Origin: Fragilaria crotonensis
Taxonomy: Eukaryota; Bacillariophyta; Fragilariophyceae; Fragilariales; Fragilariaceae
Assembly (NCBI GenBank): GCA_022925895.1
Contig: JAKSYS010000014.1
Coordinates: 152,001 to 216,000, forward strand
Reading direction: 5' to 3'
Length of the DNA: 64,000 bases
The stretch's first letter is position 1. Every line of letters begins with the position of its first letter. Of the stretch, positions 23,794 through 35,954 are shown in pieces. The notes under the pieces were generated by a model. The model searched no databases, had not been told where the DNA came from, and was given only the letters and a program-made list of their open reading frames with translations. The position numbers were made by a program, and so were the translations under genes.

Positions 23794-25953
23794 CTATGTT
23801 GACCTTGTGATGACACTATTGAATGCCTCCTGGCTAAGAGAAACCTTCCCAGTAGTTTGCTGGCGTTTCTTTCCTTTCTTTTGCTTTTCTAGCAACTTCT
23901 TTTTCCGTGAAACATCACCGCCTCCGACAGATTTGCTACCACCGGTCGTCAATACGTCCTTTCGGTATGCCTTGATTCTCTCGCTTGCTATGATCTTGCT
24001 GCCTGCTTTCGCCTGAATAACAGTCACGAACTGCTGTCGCGGAAGTACGTCGTGTAGTTTCTTGCAGACTACTCTTGCTTGCGATTGGGCAGAATCCACA
24101 TGACACACAAAGGCAAGTGGTTCCACAACATCATCGTTCAACACGATGTCAACTTTCACTAGATTTGCTTCTTGCAGTGGAGGATCTGCCTCCGATGTGT
24201 CTAGACTTCCCATACCGGCCGTTGTATTCTTCAGCTCATCGTGGAAATCTGTCACGAGTTCGCCCCATGGCATTAATGCCGTGAATAGCCAAGTTTCGTC
24301 GTCAATGGGCCTACTGTCCAATCTGGTCCCTCGTTTACGTTTGAGGAGTTCCATCACATTCCCGGCATATTCTTGTGGAGCCATGATGCGTGCCTCAACG
24401 ATCGGTTCTTCGATAGTAAACTTTAGACCAGGCTGTGGCCACTTTTCCAAGTCCTCAATCACTTCCGAGAATTCCTCCTTCAGGGCGCTGTTTTTGGAGG
24501 GGTGGTATGTAACCTTGTAAGGGACCTTGGGTGGCGTCACTATCGCTTCCAGGCCAAATTCGTCAGTTAAGCGCTGGCGAAAGACCTCTACGTGTAGAAG
24601 ACCTTGAAATCCGACGCGCAAGCCCGGTCCAAGAAAAGGGCCTCCGCGCTCACTGCTTGACGAACCGCCGCCTGTTTTCGCAATATCAAGCCCGGTGTCA
24701 TTAAGCGCCAATTTCTCAACAGCTTGGCAGAGCTCCTCAAATCCATCAGTCTCAATGGGGTGAACAGAAGCATAAAGGACCGATTTCGCTTGTAACGACT
24801 CCGGTAAGGTTGGAATGATCATGGTCGATTGCTTGGACAAATGCTTTGTCATCATCAGCACAGTCCCAGGTTGTGCTTGTCGTGGATCCTTCAAACCAAA
24901 CCTAACGTATCCCATTTGCCCCCTTTGCAAACTACCCGTACGCAGTGCCCTAGGCAACAGAATGCCGATCTCTTGAACGGAGAACGCTTGTTGGCTGCGG
25001 TCGGCGACGATCGAGATCCGATCAGTCTCTTGTAGGCTCCCAGATACAATTTGCACCAAACAATTGACTCCTCTTGAGTCATACCATGAATCAACAACCT
25101 GAGCCCTGAGAACTTCGCCGTCATCGTCTTCCAACACTTTCGGCGGCGGCACCCGTCGACAAACTGCATCCAAGACATCAGTTATACCTACCCTATTCCT
25201 AGCGCTGGTAGTTATGATTGCATCAGGATCTTCCAGGTCAAGCCAATCAGACACTGTCAGCGCCACGTGAATAGGCCGAGCTGCATCCAAATCAACTTTT
25301 GTCAAGGCTATCAGCATTTCTGGCGGGTTGGGGAGAGATTTGGCCTTTTCATAAACGCTCCAAGTTTGGGCCTGAATACCTTGACTTGCATCTAGCAATA
25401 GAACGGCTCCCTGCACGAACGTTAGCGATCGCGATACTTCTCTCCCAAAGTCAACGTGACCAGGAGTGTCCAACATGTTTAGCAGCAACACCCCTTCAGG
25501 CCCAACCGCTGCAGGGTGAGGGTATAGCATTGTTGCTGTGGAGGCCTTAACAGTTATTCCTCGTTCTTTCTCGACTGAGAGCGTGTCGAGCATGTTGATG
25601 TTTTCTTTCTGACTCGCTTCCACGACAACACCGGTGGCATTCGGGTCGCCAAATGTGGCTTCCCAAGCTATTCTTTGTACATCAGGCCCAAGATTACCAG
25701 TGAGCTCCAATACACGAGATGCGAGAGATGATTTTCCATGATCAACATGAGCAATAAAGCAGAAGTTTCTGATGTCTTCCATTGGAATCTTGTGCATTAG
25801 TTCAGGATTGTCAAGGATTGACAACAACGTCGGCGCCTCTTTCGATGAAAGACGTCTCCGTAACCGCGAGACAGCTGTCGGTTTCCGTAGGACACCAGCA
25901 ATAGATCTGATCTGCTGAGAGACTTGACCATGCAGAAGGCTGGCAATCGTCAT
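23794..25953 (-). CDS. GUF1: GUF1 / LepA (EF4) translation GTPase, mitochondrial type
   Basis: Single exon, 719 residues. An Arg/Ser-rich N-terminus (RSIAGVLRKPTAVSRLRRRL) looks like a mitochondrial presequence. The G domain shows AHVDHGKSS (G1), RGITVKAS (G2), DTPGHVD (G3), TKVD (G4, usually NKxD) and TSAR (G5). The LepA-specific C-terminal domain follows, with QAKAGSKIIASERIKAYRKDV and the Lys-rich end. LepA/GUF1 binds the ribosome and is proposed to back-translocate or rescue stalled ribosomes. The N-terminal MLDTLSVEKERGITVKA order is typical. A segment of Gly/Ser (about residue 435) is an insertion compared with bacterial LepA. The gene is divergent from the gene at 26422. Confidence 0.95.
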   Translation of the reverse strand: MTIASLLHGQVSQQIRSIAGVLRKPTAVSRLRRRLSSKEAPTLLSILDNPELMHKIPMEDIRNFCFIAHVDHGKSSLASRVLELTGNLGPDVQRIAWEATFGDPNATGVVVEASQKENINMLDTLSVEKERGITVKASTATMLYPHPAAVGPEGVLLLNMLDTPGHVDFGREVSRSLTFVQGAVLLLDASQGIQAQTWSVYEKAKSLPNPPEMLIALTKVDLDAARPIHVALTVSDWLDLEDPDAIITTSARNRVGITDVLDAVCRRVPPPKVLEDDDGEVLRAQVVDSWYDSRGVNCLVQIVSGSLQETDRISIVADRSQQAFSVQEIGILLPRALRTGSLQRGQMGYVRFGLKDPRQAQPGTVLMMTKHLSKQSTMIIPTLPESLQAKSVLYASVHPIETDGFEELCQAVEKLALNDTGLDIAKTGGGSSSSERGGPFLGPGLRVGFQGLLHVEVFRQRLTDEFGLEAIVTPPKVPYKVTYHPSKNSALKEEFSEVIEDLEKWPQPGLKFTIEEPIVEARIMAPQEYAGNVMELLKRKRGTRLDSRPIDDETWLFTALMPWGELVTDFHDELKNTTAGMGSLDTSEADPPLQEANLVKVDIVLNDDVVEPLAFVCHVDSAQSQARVVCKKLHDVLPRQQFVTVIQAKAGSKIIASERIKAYRKDVLTTGGSKSVGGGDVSRKKKLLEKQKKGKKRQQTTGKVSLSQEAFNSVITRST

Positions 25954-26421
25954 GATTCAACAACGAAGGTTGAGGTACTATGCAGTTTGGTGGTTGCTTC
26001 TATTATTAATTGCAATGGTACCATGTACCAGGAGCACAAATCGGATCGATGGGGGTAGCTGCATAAAATTGATGAACGTATGCATATGATACAGTCACCT
26101 GTATAGCTACCGGTAGTCGTATGTGTGGTGTATTGTACTGTACTCCGAGTACTCGTTTCTCAAGACGTGGAGACTGGAGTACACAAAGTAAACATACTTG
26201 TATATATCTCATGCTGCAAGTACCATGCTATTCGGAGTACTCAGATACGGACTTGCTTCCACATGGAACTTGTTCGACTTCATGTGCAAAAACAATTCTC
26301 TTCGCGCCAGTGGCCAGAGGGGTCTGAGAGCTTTCACAGGCGACAGTTGAATTGTGTGATGACTTGATGTTATTAATCAAAGCCGATAGATGCAGATGCA
26401 TCAATAGGAATTTTTTCGCTC
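25954..26421. promoter_or_regulatory. Divergent spacer between GUF1 and the 26.4-kb gene
   Basis: It separates two outward-facing start codons. GTAC and GGTACC words occur between about 26010 and 26250. Confidence 0.45.
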
Positions 26422-27787
26422 ATGGACACACACAGAATGAGAATGCTACAGTTGCTCGCTATCCTTCTGCGTTTGTCGTTTCTGGAATCACTTTTATTCA
26501 CTCCTCTGCCGATCCGGCGATCAAGAACCACCATACCGTTGTTCGATTCAGTGAATCAGTCGAAAGATGCACTTCGGATTTTGGTGGACTTTCACGAAGG
26601 CACCTGGACCGGAAAGGCAACTTCCTTTTCTGTGACGAATGATCTATCGGCAGGAATTCGGATGCGAAAAGTTTCGCCAGAGTATAAAAGTACCATCAAG
26701 GTCGGATTGGATCTGAAAAACCAAGATTACACAATGACGGAAACGCTAGAATGGGAGAACAAGATGAAGCGACGACAACTGTCTCTTATTGAGGCGAACA
26801 TGGATGTCGACACTGTGCATGGTTCATATTCACTTGATACGAGTTTGCCTGATCTTCCAGAGGATCTCATTGGGACCAAAAAAATCCTTCAGTTTGGAAT
26901 TGAACACTGCATTGCGATTAATGACGATGCTAGAATACGTGCCTTCGCCTTCTATGGAATCGACCAGTCCTTGGCACGAATCGTTGTTTGCCTCGAGGAA
27001 AGGTTTCTCGAAGCAGCGAATCCGCTCACAATGGAAACACACCGAGCCGACACGTCATCGCCAAGGGTTGTACTTTCGCCTGCGCCAATCAATATCCTCG
27101 AGCTCACGTCGGGAGTTTGGCTTGGAGATATGATACTCAGAGAACCGGCGGCATATCAAGAGCCGAAGGGCTTCGATCGAGCAAGTGCGCGCCGATCGTC
27201 AAAACCGAAACAATTTGCCAGCTGGTCGATCGGAGTACAGAAAGTTGCGCTTCAGTGGAAATGGGATATGGACGAGTCCATTCAAAAATTGGTGTCAGTT
27301 GGAAAGCCGCTTGGTGTGTGCCTACCGACAGAAATGGCAATTCCTATATCAGGAGTTATCGGCCAAAATGAATGTACATCAAATGGAATTCCTGCGGAAC
27401 AGAGAATGGTGTACATGGATTGGATGGGCGGCGAGCAAGTTGGGTTCATTATCAACCATGTGGCTTTGCAGGTGCGTATACACTTCTGGCCTTCGATATT
27501 GTGACACATCTGGTAGATATATCGATTTCAAACTTACCGTGTCAACTTTTAATCGCCAGTTGCCTCGATACCTTGCGTTCGAACCAGCGGGTGGACAGAA
27601 TCGAAGGCCTTTCTTCACTGAAGTGACTGTCTTTCAAGCAGAAGAGATTAGCAGTGTCGATATGGATACTGATAGAGGAAAACGGGATTTGGTGTGCTCA
27701 GTAAACGCTCGAGCATACTCTGCAGATGGTCAACTAAAGCAAGCGTCGTCTGGGTTCTTCGAATTCAAGCGTTTGAGTGACGTATAA
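26422..27787 (+). CDS. Unknown plastid-type protein, possible DUF3598/calycin-like fold
   Basis: Exons 26422-27471 and 27560-27787 with an 88-nt phase-0 intron; 425 residues. The N-terminus MLQLLAILLRLSFLESLLF followed by TPLPIRRSR resembles a diatom signal peptide plus transit peptide. The mature part has two similarly built beta-rich halves, one starting near FHEGTWTGKATSFS and one near LELTSGVWLGDMI; this G-x-W opening is the style of lipocalin-like (calycin) families such as DUF3598/CpcS-like proteins. That would fit a chromophore- or lipid-binding role, but family membership is inferred from pattern only. The two-domain architecture is visible; function is unknown. Confidence 0.7.
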
Positions 27788-27878
27788 AAGAGTGCTAATT
27801 AATCATTTGAAAACATACTATAAACGATACAAGCGGCAGGAAGCCGAGATCATCCTCTCACAATTCAGAAGCATGGCT

Positions 27879-28332
27879 TCAAGCTGCCCGTGAAGCCTTG
27901 TTGTCCGCTCTGATGTGACCTTCAGTCACCAATGTGGACGTTCCCACGTAAACATTGTCGTTGTCACAAACATCAGACTTAGAGTTTATTTCAACTGCAT
28001 CGACCTTCGGAGCAGTTTCAGCATTTGGCACATTCGAAAAGGAGGGGGTTGAAATGCTACGCCATCCCCTAAATCCTACCTCCTCTCGCGGTTGTCGTAT
28101 AGTACTCACCGGGGCAATGTCACGGTGACGACTATACAGAACATCATAACCGCTCAGAATTTCCTGATGAGTGATGCATCGAGTGTTAAAGGTGTTGAAG
28201 CAAATTTGACACACCGCAAGAATGAATAAATGCCACTTCCGGTAGACTCACCCTTATTGCATCCTCCTCAGCCTCCACTATCCTTTGAGGCCGATGAAGA
28301 ACGTAGAGCTCTTGGTTGATGGGTCTCGTCAT
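27879..28332 (-). CDS. Small two-exon hypothetical protein
   Basis: Exon 1 28252-28332 begins with ATG (MTRPINQELYVLHRPQR) and is joined by an 88-nt intron (GTGAGT to CATCAG) to exon 2 27879-28163, phase 0, giving 121 residues. The intron size matches others in the window, and the joined frame is open to a TAA-independent stop at the end of exon 2. No known domain; the C-terminal half is acidic/Asn-rich. It converges with the 26.4-kb gene (92 bp apart). A second GTGAGT inside exon 2 near 28109 could mark another intron, so the C-terminus is uncertain. Confidence 0.4.
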
Positions 28333-28537
28333 CGTGTTAAAGCATGCCTGGGTGAACATTCCCCTGAGTTTGCAGAGCTTGCTGAGCTAGAGGAAGGTAT
28401 ACTGCCAAGTTGAAAGCTTCTTCTGGTCGTGATGAACTACTGCATACAAATCCCGGAGTCCATGTACGCGGAGCACATTTTGTGCGCTTTTAGGACTTGG
28501 GTCCCTCGTATTCATATCCGTTGTCATCACTCCCATC

Positions 28538-28911
28538 CAGGCCGTGTAAAACTGGGGGATTTTGCTTATTCTGGGGTATTTCCCCCAAGATAAGCTTCGA
28601 AATTACCCCATTCTAAAATCACGTACAATACGTAAGAATCAGTATATGACGTCAGCCGTTTTGGAGGACGCCCGTGACTAGGCTGTGTTATTTTAAGGGA
28701 AATGTTCTGATTCTGAGGTACTTCCCCAAAATAAGCCTCCAATTTACCCCAGTTTAAACTTTAATTGCATACGTAGAAATACGTAGAATGTAGTATTGGT
28801 CATTTCCACCAATTGAGGACCCCATATTAAACCCCGGAATAAGACCCCGATTTACCCCGGAATTAGCTTATTCTGGGGTTTCTGGGGTATTCCCCAGTTT
28901 TACACGGCCTG
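28538..28911. mobile_element. hAT-type MITE
   Basis: 374 bp with perfect 20-bp terminal inverted repeats (CAGGCCGTGTAAAACTGGGG) flanked by a perfect 8-bp target duplication CTCCCATC at 28530-28537 and 28912-28919. The CAGG terminus plus 8-bp duplication identifies the hAT superfamily. Inside, the motif TTATTCTGGGGTATTTCCCC and variants recur near both ends, as expected for subterminal transposase-binding repeats. No coding capacity. Confidence 0.9.
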
Positions 28912-28919
28912 CTCCCATC

Positions 28920-29794
28920 CAAAAACAGATGAAGACTTTCCGTGACGGTTAGCAGAAGTTCATACGTATGCACTCGAAAACCCTTAAGTGTGCCGTATGG
29001 TTAAGAAAGAATCCGACCAATCATGCAGGAATCGTTCAATGTCGCAATTTGTGTTTAGCATGCTGCTTCCTCGAAATGAACGGAAGAGAACACATCGACA
29101 GATCGCAAATCTTCGTTGCTGAACTGGGGGGGTGCGGCAATCGGCAGCAATCCTTGAAATCTCTACAGTACATGATATGCATATGTCATACGGCGGACCG
29201 ATAGATGGGCACTGTACCAGGTACCTGGTACCAGTACTGTAGTTCTACTATTACGATAGACATCTCAAGCATCACGTACATCCGTACTACTATCACAGTA
29301 GTGTAGTGTATTCCCGTCTTGACGTCTGACGCCTAACACAGAGTACGTACAGCGTACAGTAGAACAGAGTACTACTAGTACTCGATTACAATTTACAGCA
29401 CATGTACCTCGTACTCGTGTTTTGCGCATCGAAGTCATATTGTACATTGTACAGTGCAAGTACTCCAAAGACACAGCACTGTGAAGTGGTACAAGTACCA
29501 GTACTTTTACCATGTTCCGTACTCGGATAGTGGAGACTCTGATGATATGATTGGAGTGCCGTTTCAAATGATGCTGTTGAAATCGGAACCGGGAAGAGGT
29601 GAAAAGGTATGAGTGCCCGCTGTCGAAAGTATGTTATATTTATAATGGCTACGCATACTGACTCAACAGTTTGCTGTTACGACTTCTACTAGACAGACAC
29701 CTCAAGTAGTAGAACTTGTACTTGTAGCAGGAGGTGAGAACTCAGAACTCTTACTCGAATCCCAACGATTACCATACATGGCGATGGTTCCCTT
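28920..29794. other. Spacer with a dense GTAC block
   Basis: No gene seen. About 20 GTAC words lie between roughly 29215 and 29525. It follows the MITE and precedes the 3' end of the xanthine dehydrogenase gene. Confidence 0.55.
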
Positions 29795-32700
29795 CTAGCA
29801 ACTGCTGAACGGTTGGTAAGTTGAGGCATCATCTGCGTCATCAGTTTCCTTGATAGCTGCTGAAGCGATGTGGTCAGCGCAATACATGCGAATTCGCTCA
29901 GATGTCGCCGGCAACCTCATTTCAAAATACGTGTCGAATCCGGTGTTCTGCTTCCGAGCTGCGCGAATCGCATCTTTGATCGCGTAGAAGACGCTCGTGC
30001 CTAAAAAGAATGGCGGCTCTCCGATAGCCTTCCCGCTGTGAACCGCGAATGGATTGCCAACATTTTCCATCAAACTAACATTGAAGGTTTCGGGGACATC
30101 GTTGAAGGAAGGTATCTTGTAAGTTCCTGGTCCAGTTGTAAATGTTCTTCCGGCAGGCCGAATCCATGCATGATCGTCATCGCCGTACACCACTTCCTCC
30201 ATTGTACTCCATCCCATGCCTTGTGTGAATGCACCTTCGATCTGCCCAACGTCAAGCATTGGGTTGATACTCGAGCCTACGTCAAGTAGCACATCAGCGC
30301 GTAGTGTGCGGTGGTTTCCCGTCAGTGTATCCACCTCCACTTCGGCCAGCGCCACTCCTTGAGTAAAATAGTTGAACTACACGAAGAGGTCAGTTATTGA
30401 TCATCACGAAAACTTGTCGAGCAAGATGACGATTTGGAGAAACTTACGGGGTGTCCTTTCCATGAATTTTCCGGCTTCTCATCAGGGTAGTCATCAGGCT
30501 TTCCCTTCAACCAATCGAAACCACAACGAGTGGTATCAAGAGCAAAGAAACCATGGGCTGATAGATCTACTCTTTCCATGAATGCAGCCTTAGCAATTTC
30601 TGCGAGAGTGGCTCCGGGGCCGAGCGCCTTCGTGAAAGGCTCGAGCCTTCCAAGGATCTGACGGCACGCATCTAACGTAGCCATACCATAAAGATCGGTG
30701 CTCATACTTGCAGCTGTTGGAATAGTGTTTGCAACCTTGTCGGTGCTCGAGTCGTTGACGTATACATCATCGACAGCAATCCCAAACGCGTGAGCAGCGA
30801 TTTGGCACACTTTCGTATGCAAGCCCTGTCCCATTTCGGTTCCTCCATGTGACACTAGAACTGTTCCATCGGTATAGAGATGGACCAATGCCCCTTCCTG
30901 ATTCATATACTTGGCTAAGTAAATTGAAGTTGTATGGGATGAGCGTCGGAAGGCTGAACAATGTGATTAAAACACCAACGCAACTTACCTGTGAATGCAA
31001 TCCCGAACTTTGTTGGCAACAAAGCCATGCCTCTTTTCAACCAACGATTATTATCATTGAAAAATTCAATCGCCCTTCGTCTGTCAGCAAAATCGCAGTC
31101 CTTCATGATTCGATCAAACATCGTCGGAACATTCCACTTCCCGCTGTCCGCTTCGCTCAGAACCATTCCAAAATGAGTGCTCTGTCCCTCTTTGTAAATG
31201 TTGTCACGACGCATCACTTCGAACGGAACTTTGCATTCAACAGCCAGATGTTCAAGGATGTGCTCAGCGACGGCAATTCCCTGCGGACCTCCGAAACCTC
31301 GATATGCTGTGTGATTTGGCTGCGCCGTCTTGCACACAATGCCTTCAGCACGGAAATGAGGGTAAAAGTAACATCCATCGACATGAAATAGGGCACGATC
31401 TGAGACCGGACCAGACAAGTCGAACGCCCAGCCACCGTTACTAAAGAGCTGCACATCGCAAGCTTGCAATGTAGCGCTTCCACTTTCTCCGATGAGTGCA
31501 CTAGCCTTGTACTTAGCCAAGAAAGCATGGCGCCCCCCAGTAATGCTCATATCAACGTCTCTTGACAATGTCAGGCGAACAGGTCTACTTGTCATCTTGG
31601 CAGCTACGGCCGCAGCGGCAGAAGCGAAGACGCTGCGCGTCTCTTTTCCTCCGAACCCGCCTCCCATCCGCTTCACTCGGACAACCACTTTCGAGGCGGG
31701 GGTTCCCGTGGTTGAAGCGCAAAACGCTTGGGTTTTCGTCGGGGCTTGGGTCGAGCAATAGATGGTTAGGTTGGTGTCCGATTCTGACGGGATTGCTAGC
31801 GTGCAGTTCGTTTCCAAATAAAAGTGTTCTTGGCCCCCCATACGGAAGGATCCTGAGACAGCAACTAAATCGCCCGGTTTGGGATCGCTAGTCAATGGCA
31901 GCGAATCAGGGAGGCTAGAGACGACATCCATGCTTCCCCGCTCCAGCCTATGTCGTGAGGCTTCAAAAAAGCTTCCTGCCTCGATCGCGTTTTCAATGCT
32001 AACAACAATGTTTTCGTCGGTACGGCCACAGCTCAATACAACAGCACCGGCAGCCTTTTCGGCTAATTCTAACGTTTCTGCAACCGCGATGCCGAGGACT
32101 TGACCGACCGTCATGATCTTCTGTCCGACTGGAAGAAACAAGATCTCATCATGAAAGATCGGTCCCATCACGTTGCTCCCTCCAAGTTTTTCGATCGCTG
32201 TGTGGGTGAAACAGCCAACAACACCAGGAATCGCCATCGCCGGTTCGATGTCAATACCTTCGAAAATACATCCGCATTGTTTGGAAAGAATAAGGCAACC
32301 GTGCAGTGTCTGGGAGGTCAGAGGAATATCGTCAGTGTAGAGTGCTTCACCAGTACAATGGAATGGGCCAGACATGTGCGTGGATGACCTTCCGACAGCG
32401 CTTTCACCCTCGCCCATCTTAACTGCTTGCGTCACTTTTGGAAGACAGCGTTGTTCCAATCCCTCAGAAACGCTTGGGGTAGGGTACGTTTGCACACCAA
32501 CCACGCATGGTTTTGGCGCGCTGACAAAAGAATAGGAGGCACTTTCGTCCTGTTCTTCGATGGCAGGCACTGGTGGCAGGTCAGCTAGGCCGGAAACATC
32601 TGTTGCCATCTCTTCAACGACAGCAAAATAGAACTTGTACAGAAATGACGCAGCCAAGGTCAGTCTAAACTGAGGCTGCCCACCTGGGACGCCTACTGGT

Positions 32701-34612
32701 AATCGAAGTTCGTCCATCAGAACCTTCCCAGCCTCCTCGAAGGTAGATTTGATGAGTTTCTTGCCCGTCATGAAGGTGATCGTTTTGGAAGCCAGAATAG
32801 TCTTCGGAGCCATACCTCCAAAAGCAATTACAATTTCATCGATCATCCAAGAGTCGTCCTTCGGAGAAACTAGAATCCGCATCCCAGAAGTCACTATCGA
32901 GATATCGTCTTCCCTCCGCCGTGCCTGTTTGAAGGGTTTGACGTACTCGAATGGCCTAGTGATAGGTATCTCAACAACCTCCACCAACTCCGTTGCCTTG
33001 AGGTCGACCACACGATAGCGCAGAAAGAAATCAGCGACAGCAACTGCGCGCCTTTCGACCTCATCGCCGTCAGAACCCAAAGAAGCAAGAATGATCGACG
33101 CTCCCATGGCAGCTAGCAACGGATTCATATCCGAGATCGGACTCGCTGTAACTAGATTTCCTCCCAAACATGCCACGTTTCGGATCTGCGTAGATGCAAA
33201 CCATCTCAACATGTCATGAATTGGCAAGGTTGTCCTTCTGAGCTCCGCCGTAGACTTGGCAAGAATACTGCATTCGTGTTGAATGGTGCTTAGTGAGGTA
33301 CACGATCCGACTTGAAGCATCGTTGGAGTTACCGTGAAGGAAAAGATACTATCGATTGAGTCAGATGGGGAAATCATTCGTGGATACACAGCTTTCTTGA
33401 ATCTTGTTTCTAATGCGAGGTGAGAAAATGAGGAGACAACGATGGTAATAGTTGTGACGCAAATGGAACGCTTACCAATTCCGACTTCAGTATTTCCAAC
33501 CACAATCTTGCATCCACCTTCCTTGTCCCCGAAATCATTCAACAAGGAAAGCAACTCCACCATGGTGGTAGGTTTGAACCACGCGCCTCCGGAAGAATAC
33601 TCCGTGTTGTCAAATACTGCCAAAGGTTTGTGAAGCGAAACAGCACATAAGGATTCTGGGTCGGACAGTTCCGCCGGAAACATACGATCGGGAAGAGAGA
33701 GCCAGTCGGTGCCGGCCTCAACGATAGACTTGTACGTCAAGGCTTTGTCAACTGAGGATGAACGACAAACCTCAGTGCATTTCTCAGCTTCTGTAGCCTC
33801 CTTATCATTAAGATTGCAATCCATGTCGCAAGCATCACGCTCCGGGCACTCGCGGCACGCAGTTCCACAGGGTCCTTTGACGAAGGTGTCCTCCACATCG
33901 GTACACAGGAGCGAGCCGCGTCCCAAATAGGACGGTAGCCAGTACAGCGACAGAGATTTCCATCGAGGTGTTCCTGTAGGTGAGCGACGGTGGAATCATT
34001 CGCAAAAAGACCATAGATTGCCATAATAATTCCTGGAGTGCAGAAACCACACTGGCTTCCGTGCAATTCAACCATTGCCTTCTGAATGGGGTGAAGATTA
34101 TCACCTTTCACACTTCCAACACCCTCCACAGTTGTAACGTTGCACCCGTCCACGATCAGGACAGGCATAAGACATGCGTTAACAGAAATGTGTCTTCGCG
34201 AAATAGTCGTGAGTGAAAGGCCTGGTTTATTTCGCAGGCATGCTGGCATGTATCCATGGCACGTACCGAATACGACCGGTCTTGTCCTTTTTGGAAACGA
34301 CGACAGTGCAGGCTCCGCATCCACCTTCGGCACATCCAAGTTTTGAGCCAGTCAATTGCATTACTTCTCTCAAGAAAGACAAAAGGGTTTGACTGGGACG
34401 CGCTTGGGAAGCGAGTTTCTCCGGCACTCGTTTGCCATTGACAAACAAGATAGGGGATGTTCGAAATCCTTCACATAACAAAAGTTAGCATTTAGCAATT
34501 GCAGGGTTGGACGACGCTCGCAACGAACGAAAACCTCACCTTTCTTTAGAAAAGAGGCATCAAAACCTCCCTCGTACTCGTAGGCAATTCCAGCGGTCGC
34601 GTTTGGTGTCAT
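29795..34612 (-). CDS. XDH: Xanthine dehydrogenase (molybdenum hydroxylase)
   Basis: Six exons: 34540-34612, 34267-34468, 33476-34193, 30989-33409, 30448-30914 and 29795-30376; introns 66-74 nt. The product is about 1487 residues, longer than the usual ~1350. Visible parts: plant-type [2Fe-2S] site [10 protein letters not shown]; second [2Fe-2S] site QCGFCTPG with CRCTGYR; a Cys-rich linker ([16 protein letters not shown]); FAD domain; [13 protein letters not shown]; molybdopterin domain with [35 protein letters not shown] and [10 protein letters not shown] containing the catalytic Glu. It oxidises hypoxanthine and xanthine to urate in purine breakdown, allowing diatoms to use purine nitrogen. 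One base is missing in a short G-run near 33908-33909 (C-run on the coding strand); adding it makes the total an exact multiple of three. Start ATG 34612 chosen because upstream frame begins with TTG. Confidence 0.95.
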
Positions 34613-35954
34613 CGTCTCCAACAGACTACGCTGCTACACGATGTGCCTTTTTCTTCAAATCCTTCGTTGTGAATGGCAGAAGCAGAATCTTTCTGCTACC
34701 ACTTTCACAGAAGGAAGTTTCTGGTTTTGTTCCACCGACGTAGGTGAACATTTTCTCGAACTGGACCTGGCGGATCAGATCTATTAGGTTTCACCAATTT
34801 GACGTCAGCGCGTACCAATCAGGATGCTCTCAGTATGTTACTGTCTTACTGAAGTACTGTATGTCAGTACGTTGAACGTGAAGACATCAGTACTGTGACG
34901 TGGGCGCTGACGTCAAATTGGTGAAACCCTAATCGGACCCGATACACAGAATACCGAATACGAAATAGAGAATACCGGTACTCAAAGTACATACAGTAGA
35001 AAAAAGTGAAACCAAAGGGTTTTTTTGACGTTTTAATCTTGAGCACCATGGCGGAGTATGCTGGTCTTATTTTCGCTACAGTACTTGGTACTAAAAACAG
35101 GTACAGTACGACGGTAGTAGCCCGAGCACAAAGCAGACAAATATAGGCAAACAGTGTAATGTGTAATATATAATTTGTGTATGCATACTGGTCAGCGGTC
35201 AGTTTCAGTCTACGACTACTATGATACAGCAGTACGAGTAATCCACCATGGTACCAGTACTCTCAGAAAAAACTCAGCGCGACCCCAGCTAATCTCGTAC
35301 GTGAACTACGAGATACTCCCAGTACGACAGTACTCAAGTACTAGGGTAGGTATCGCGTACTCCGGTACTACAGTAGATTAGTGTGCGAATGTTTTCGTGT
35401 AAATCCGACGAAGACAAAAATGGCTGTACTTCAAAGGAGTTTTGTTCTTATTTTGGGTGACACAATGGTAGCATTTGCATCATCTTGATGCATTGCTCAT
35501 TGCAAATCAAACAGGTCACAAAACTCAATGCAAGTCTTGTTGCGACAGGAATGTAACATCCTAGTATCGAGAATTTCAATGCAATTCATGTATTCATTTT
35601 GAAATACAAAATATAAACTTTGAACTGTGTACATGGCTTGATAACAAATATAAGCAATGGCAGTACTCACTCGTATTGTTTAAAAATTACACGATTCTTT
35701 TCACTCAAAAGTGCCAAGTACCGTACAACAAATTGCTGTCAATTACACTGCAAGCATGTTTTCATCTTCATCAGACGACAGGCAGCGGTGATGAAAGGCG
35801 ATGAAAAATCTGTGATAAGAGTACAGGAGAAGAATTGGCTTGGAAGCACTTATGCAAGATGTTGAATTGTAGTACCCAGGAAGGCACAACAGCAAGTCCA
35901 CCAAGCAGAAATCCGTAAGCTGGCTGCTGCTTGATTTACTTGATGAATTATGCT
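34613..35954. other. Spacer upstream of XDH, GTAC-rich
   Basis: No gene supported. About 13 GTAC words fall between 35075 and 35370. A pair of inverted sequences around 34788-34930 (TTTCACCAATTTGACGTCAG and its complement) forms an imperfect ~140-bp hairpin, probably a small MITE. Confidence 0.5.
34788..34931. repeat. Short inverted-repeat element (MITE-like)
   Basis: Left arm AGGTTTCACCAATTTGACGT, right arm its complement ending near ATTGGTGAAACCCT, separated by about 100 bp of GTAC/CAGTACT-rich sequence. No clear target duplication found. Confidence 0.55.

Noticed and set aside
34800-35370. Copper-response element cluster based on GTAC
   Set aside because: GTAC is enriched in spacers throughout the window, not at copper genes, and the known binding factor family is from green algae.
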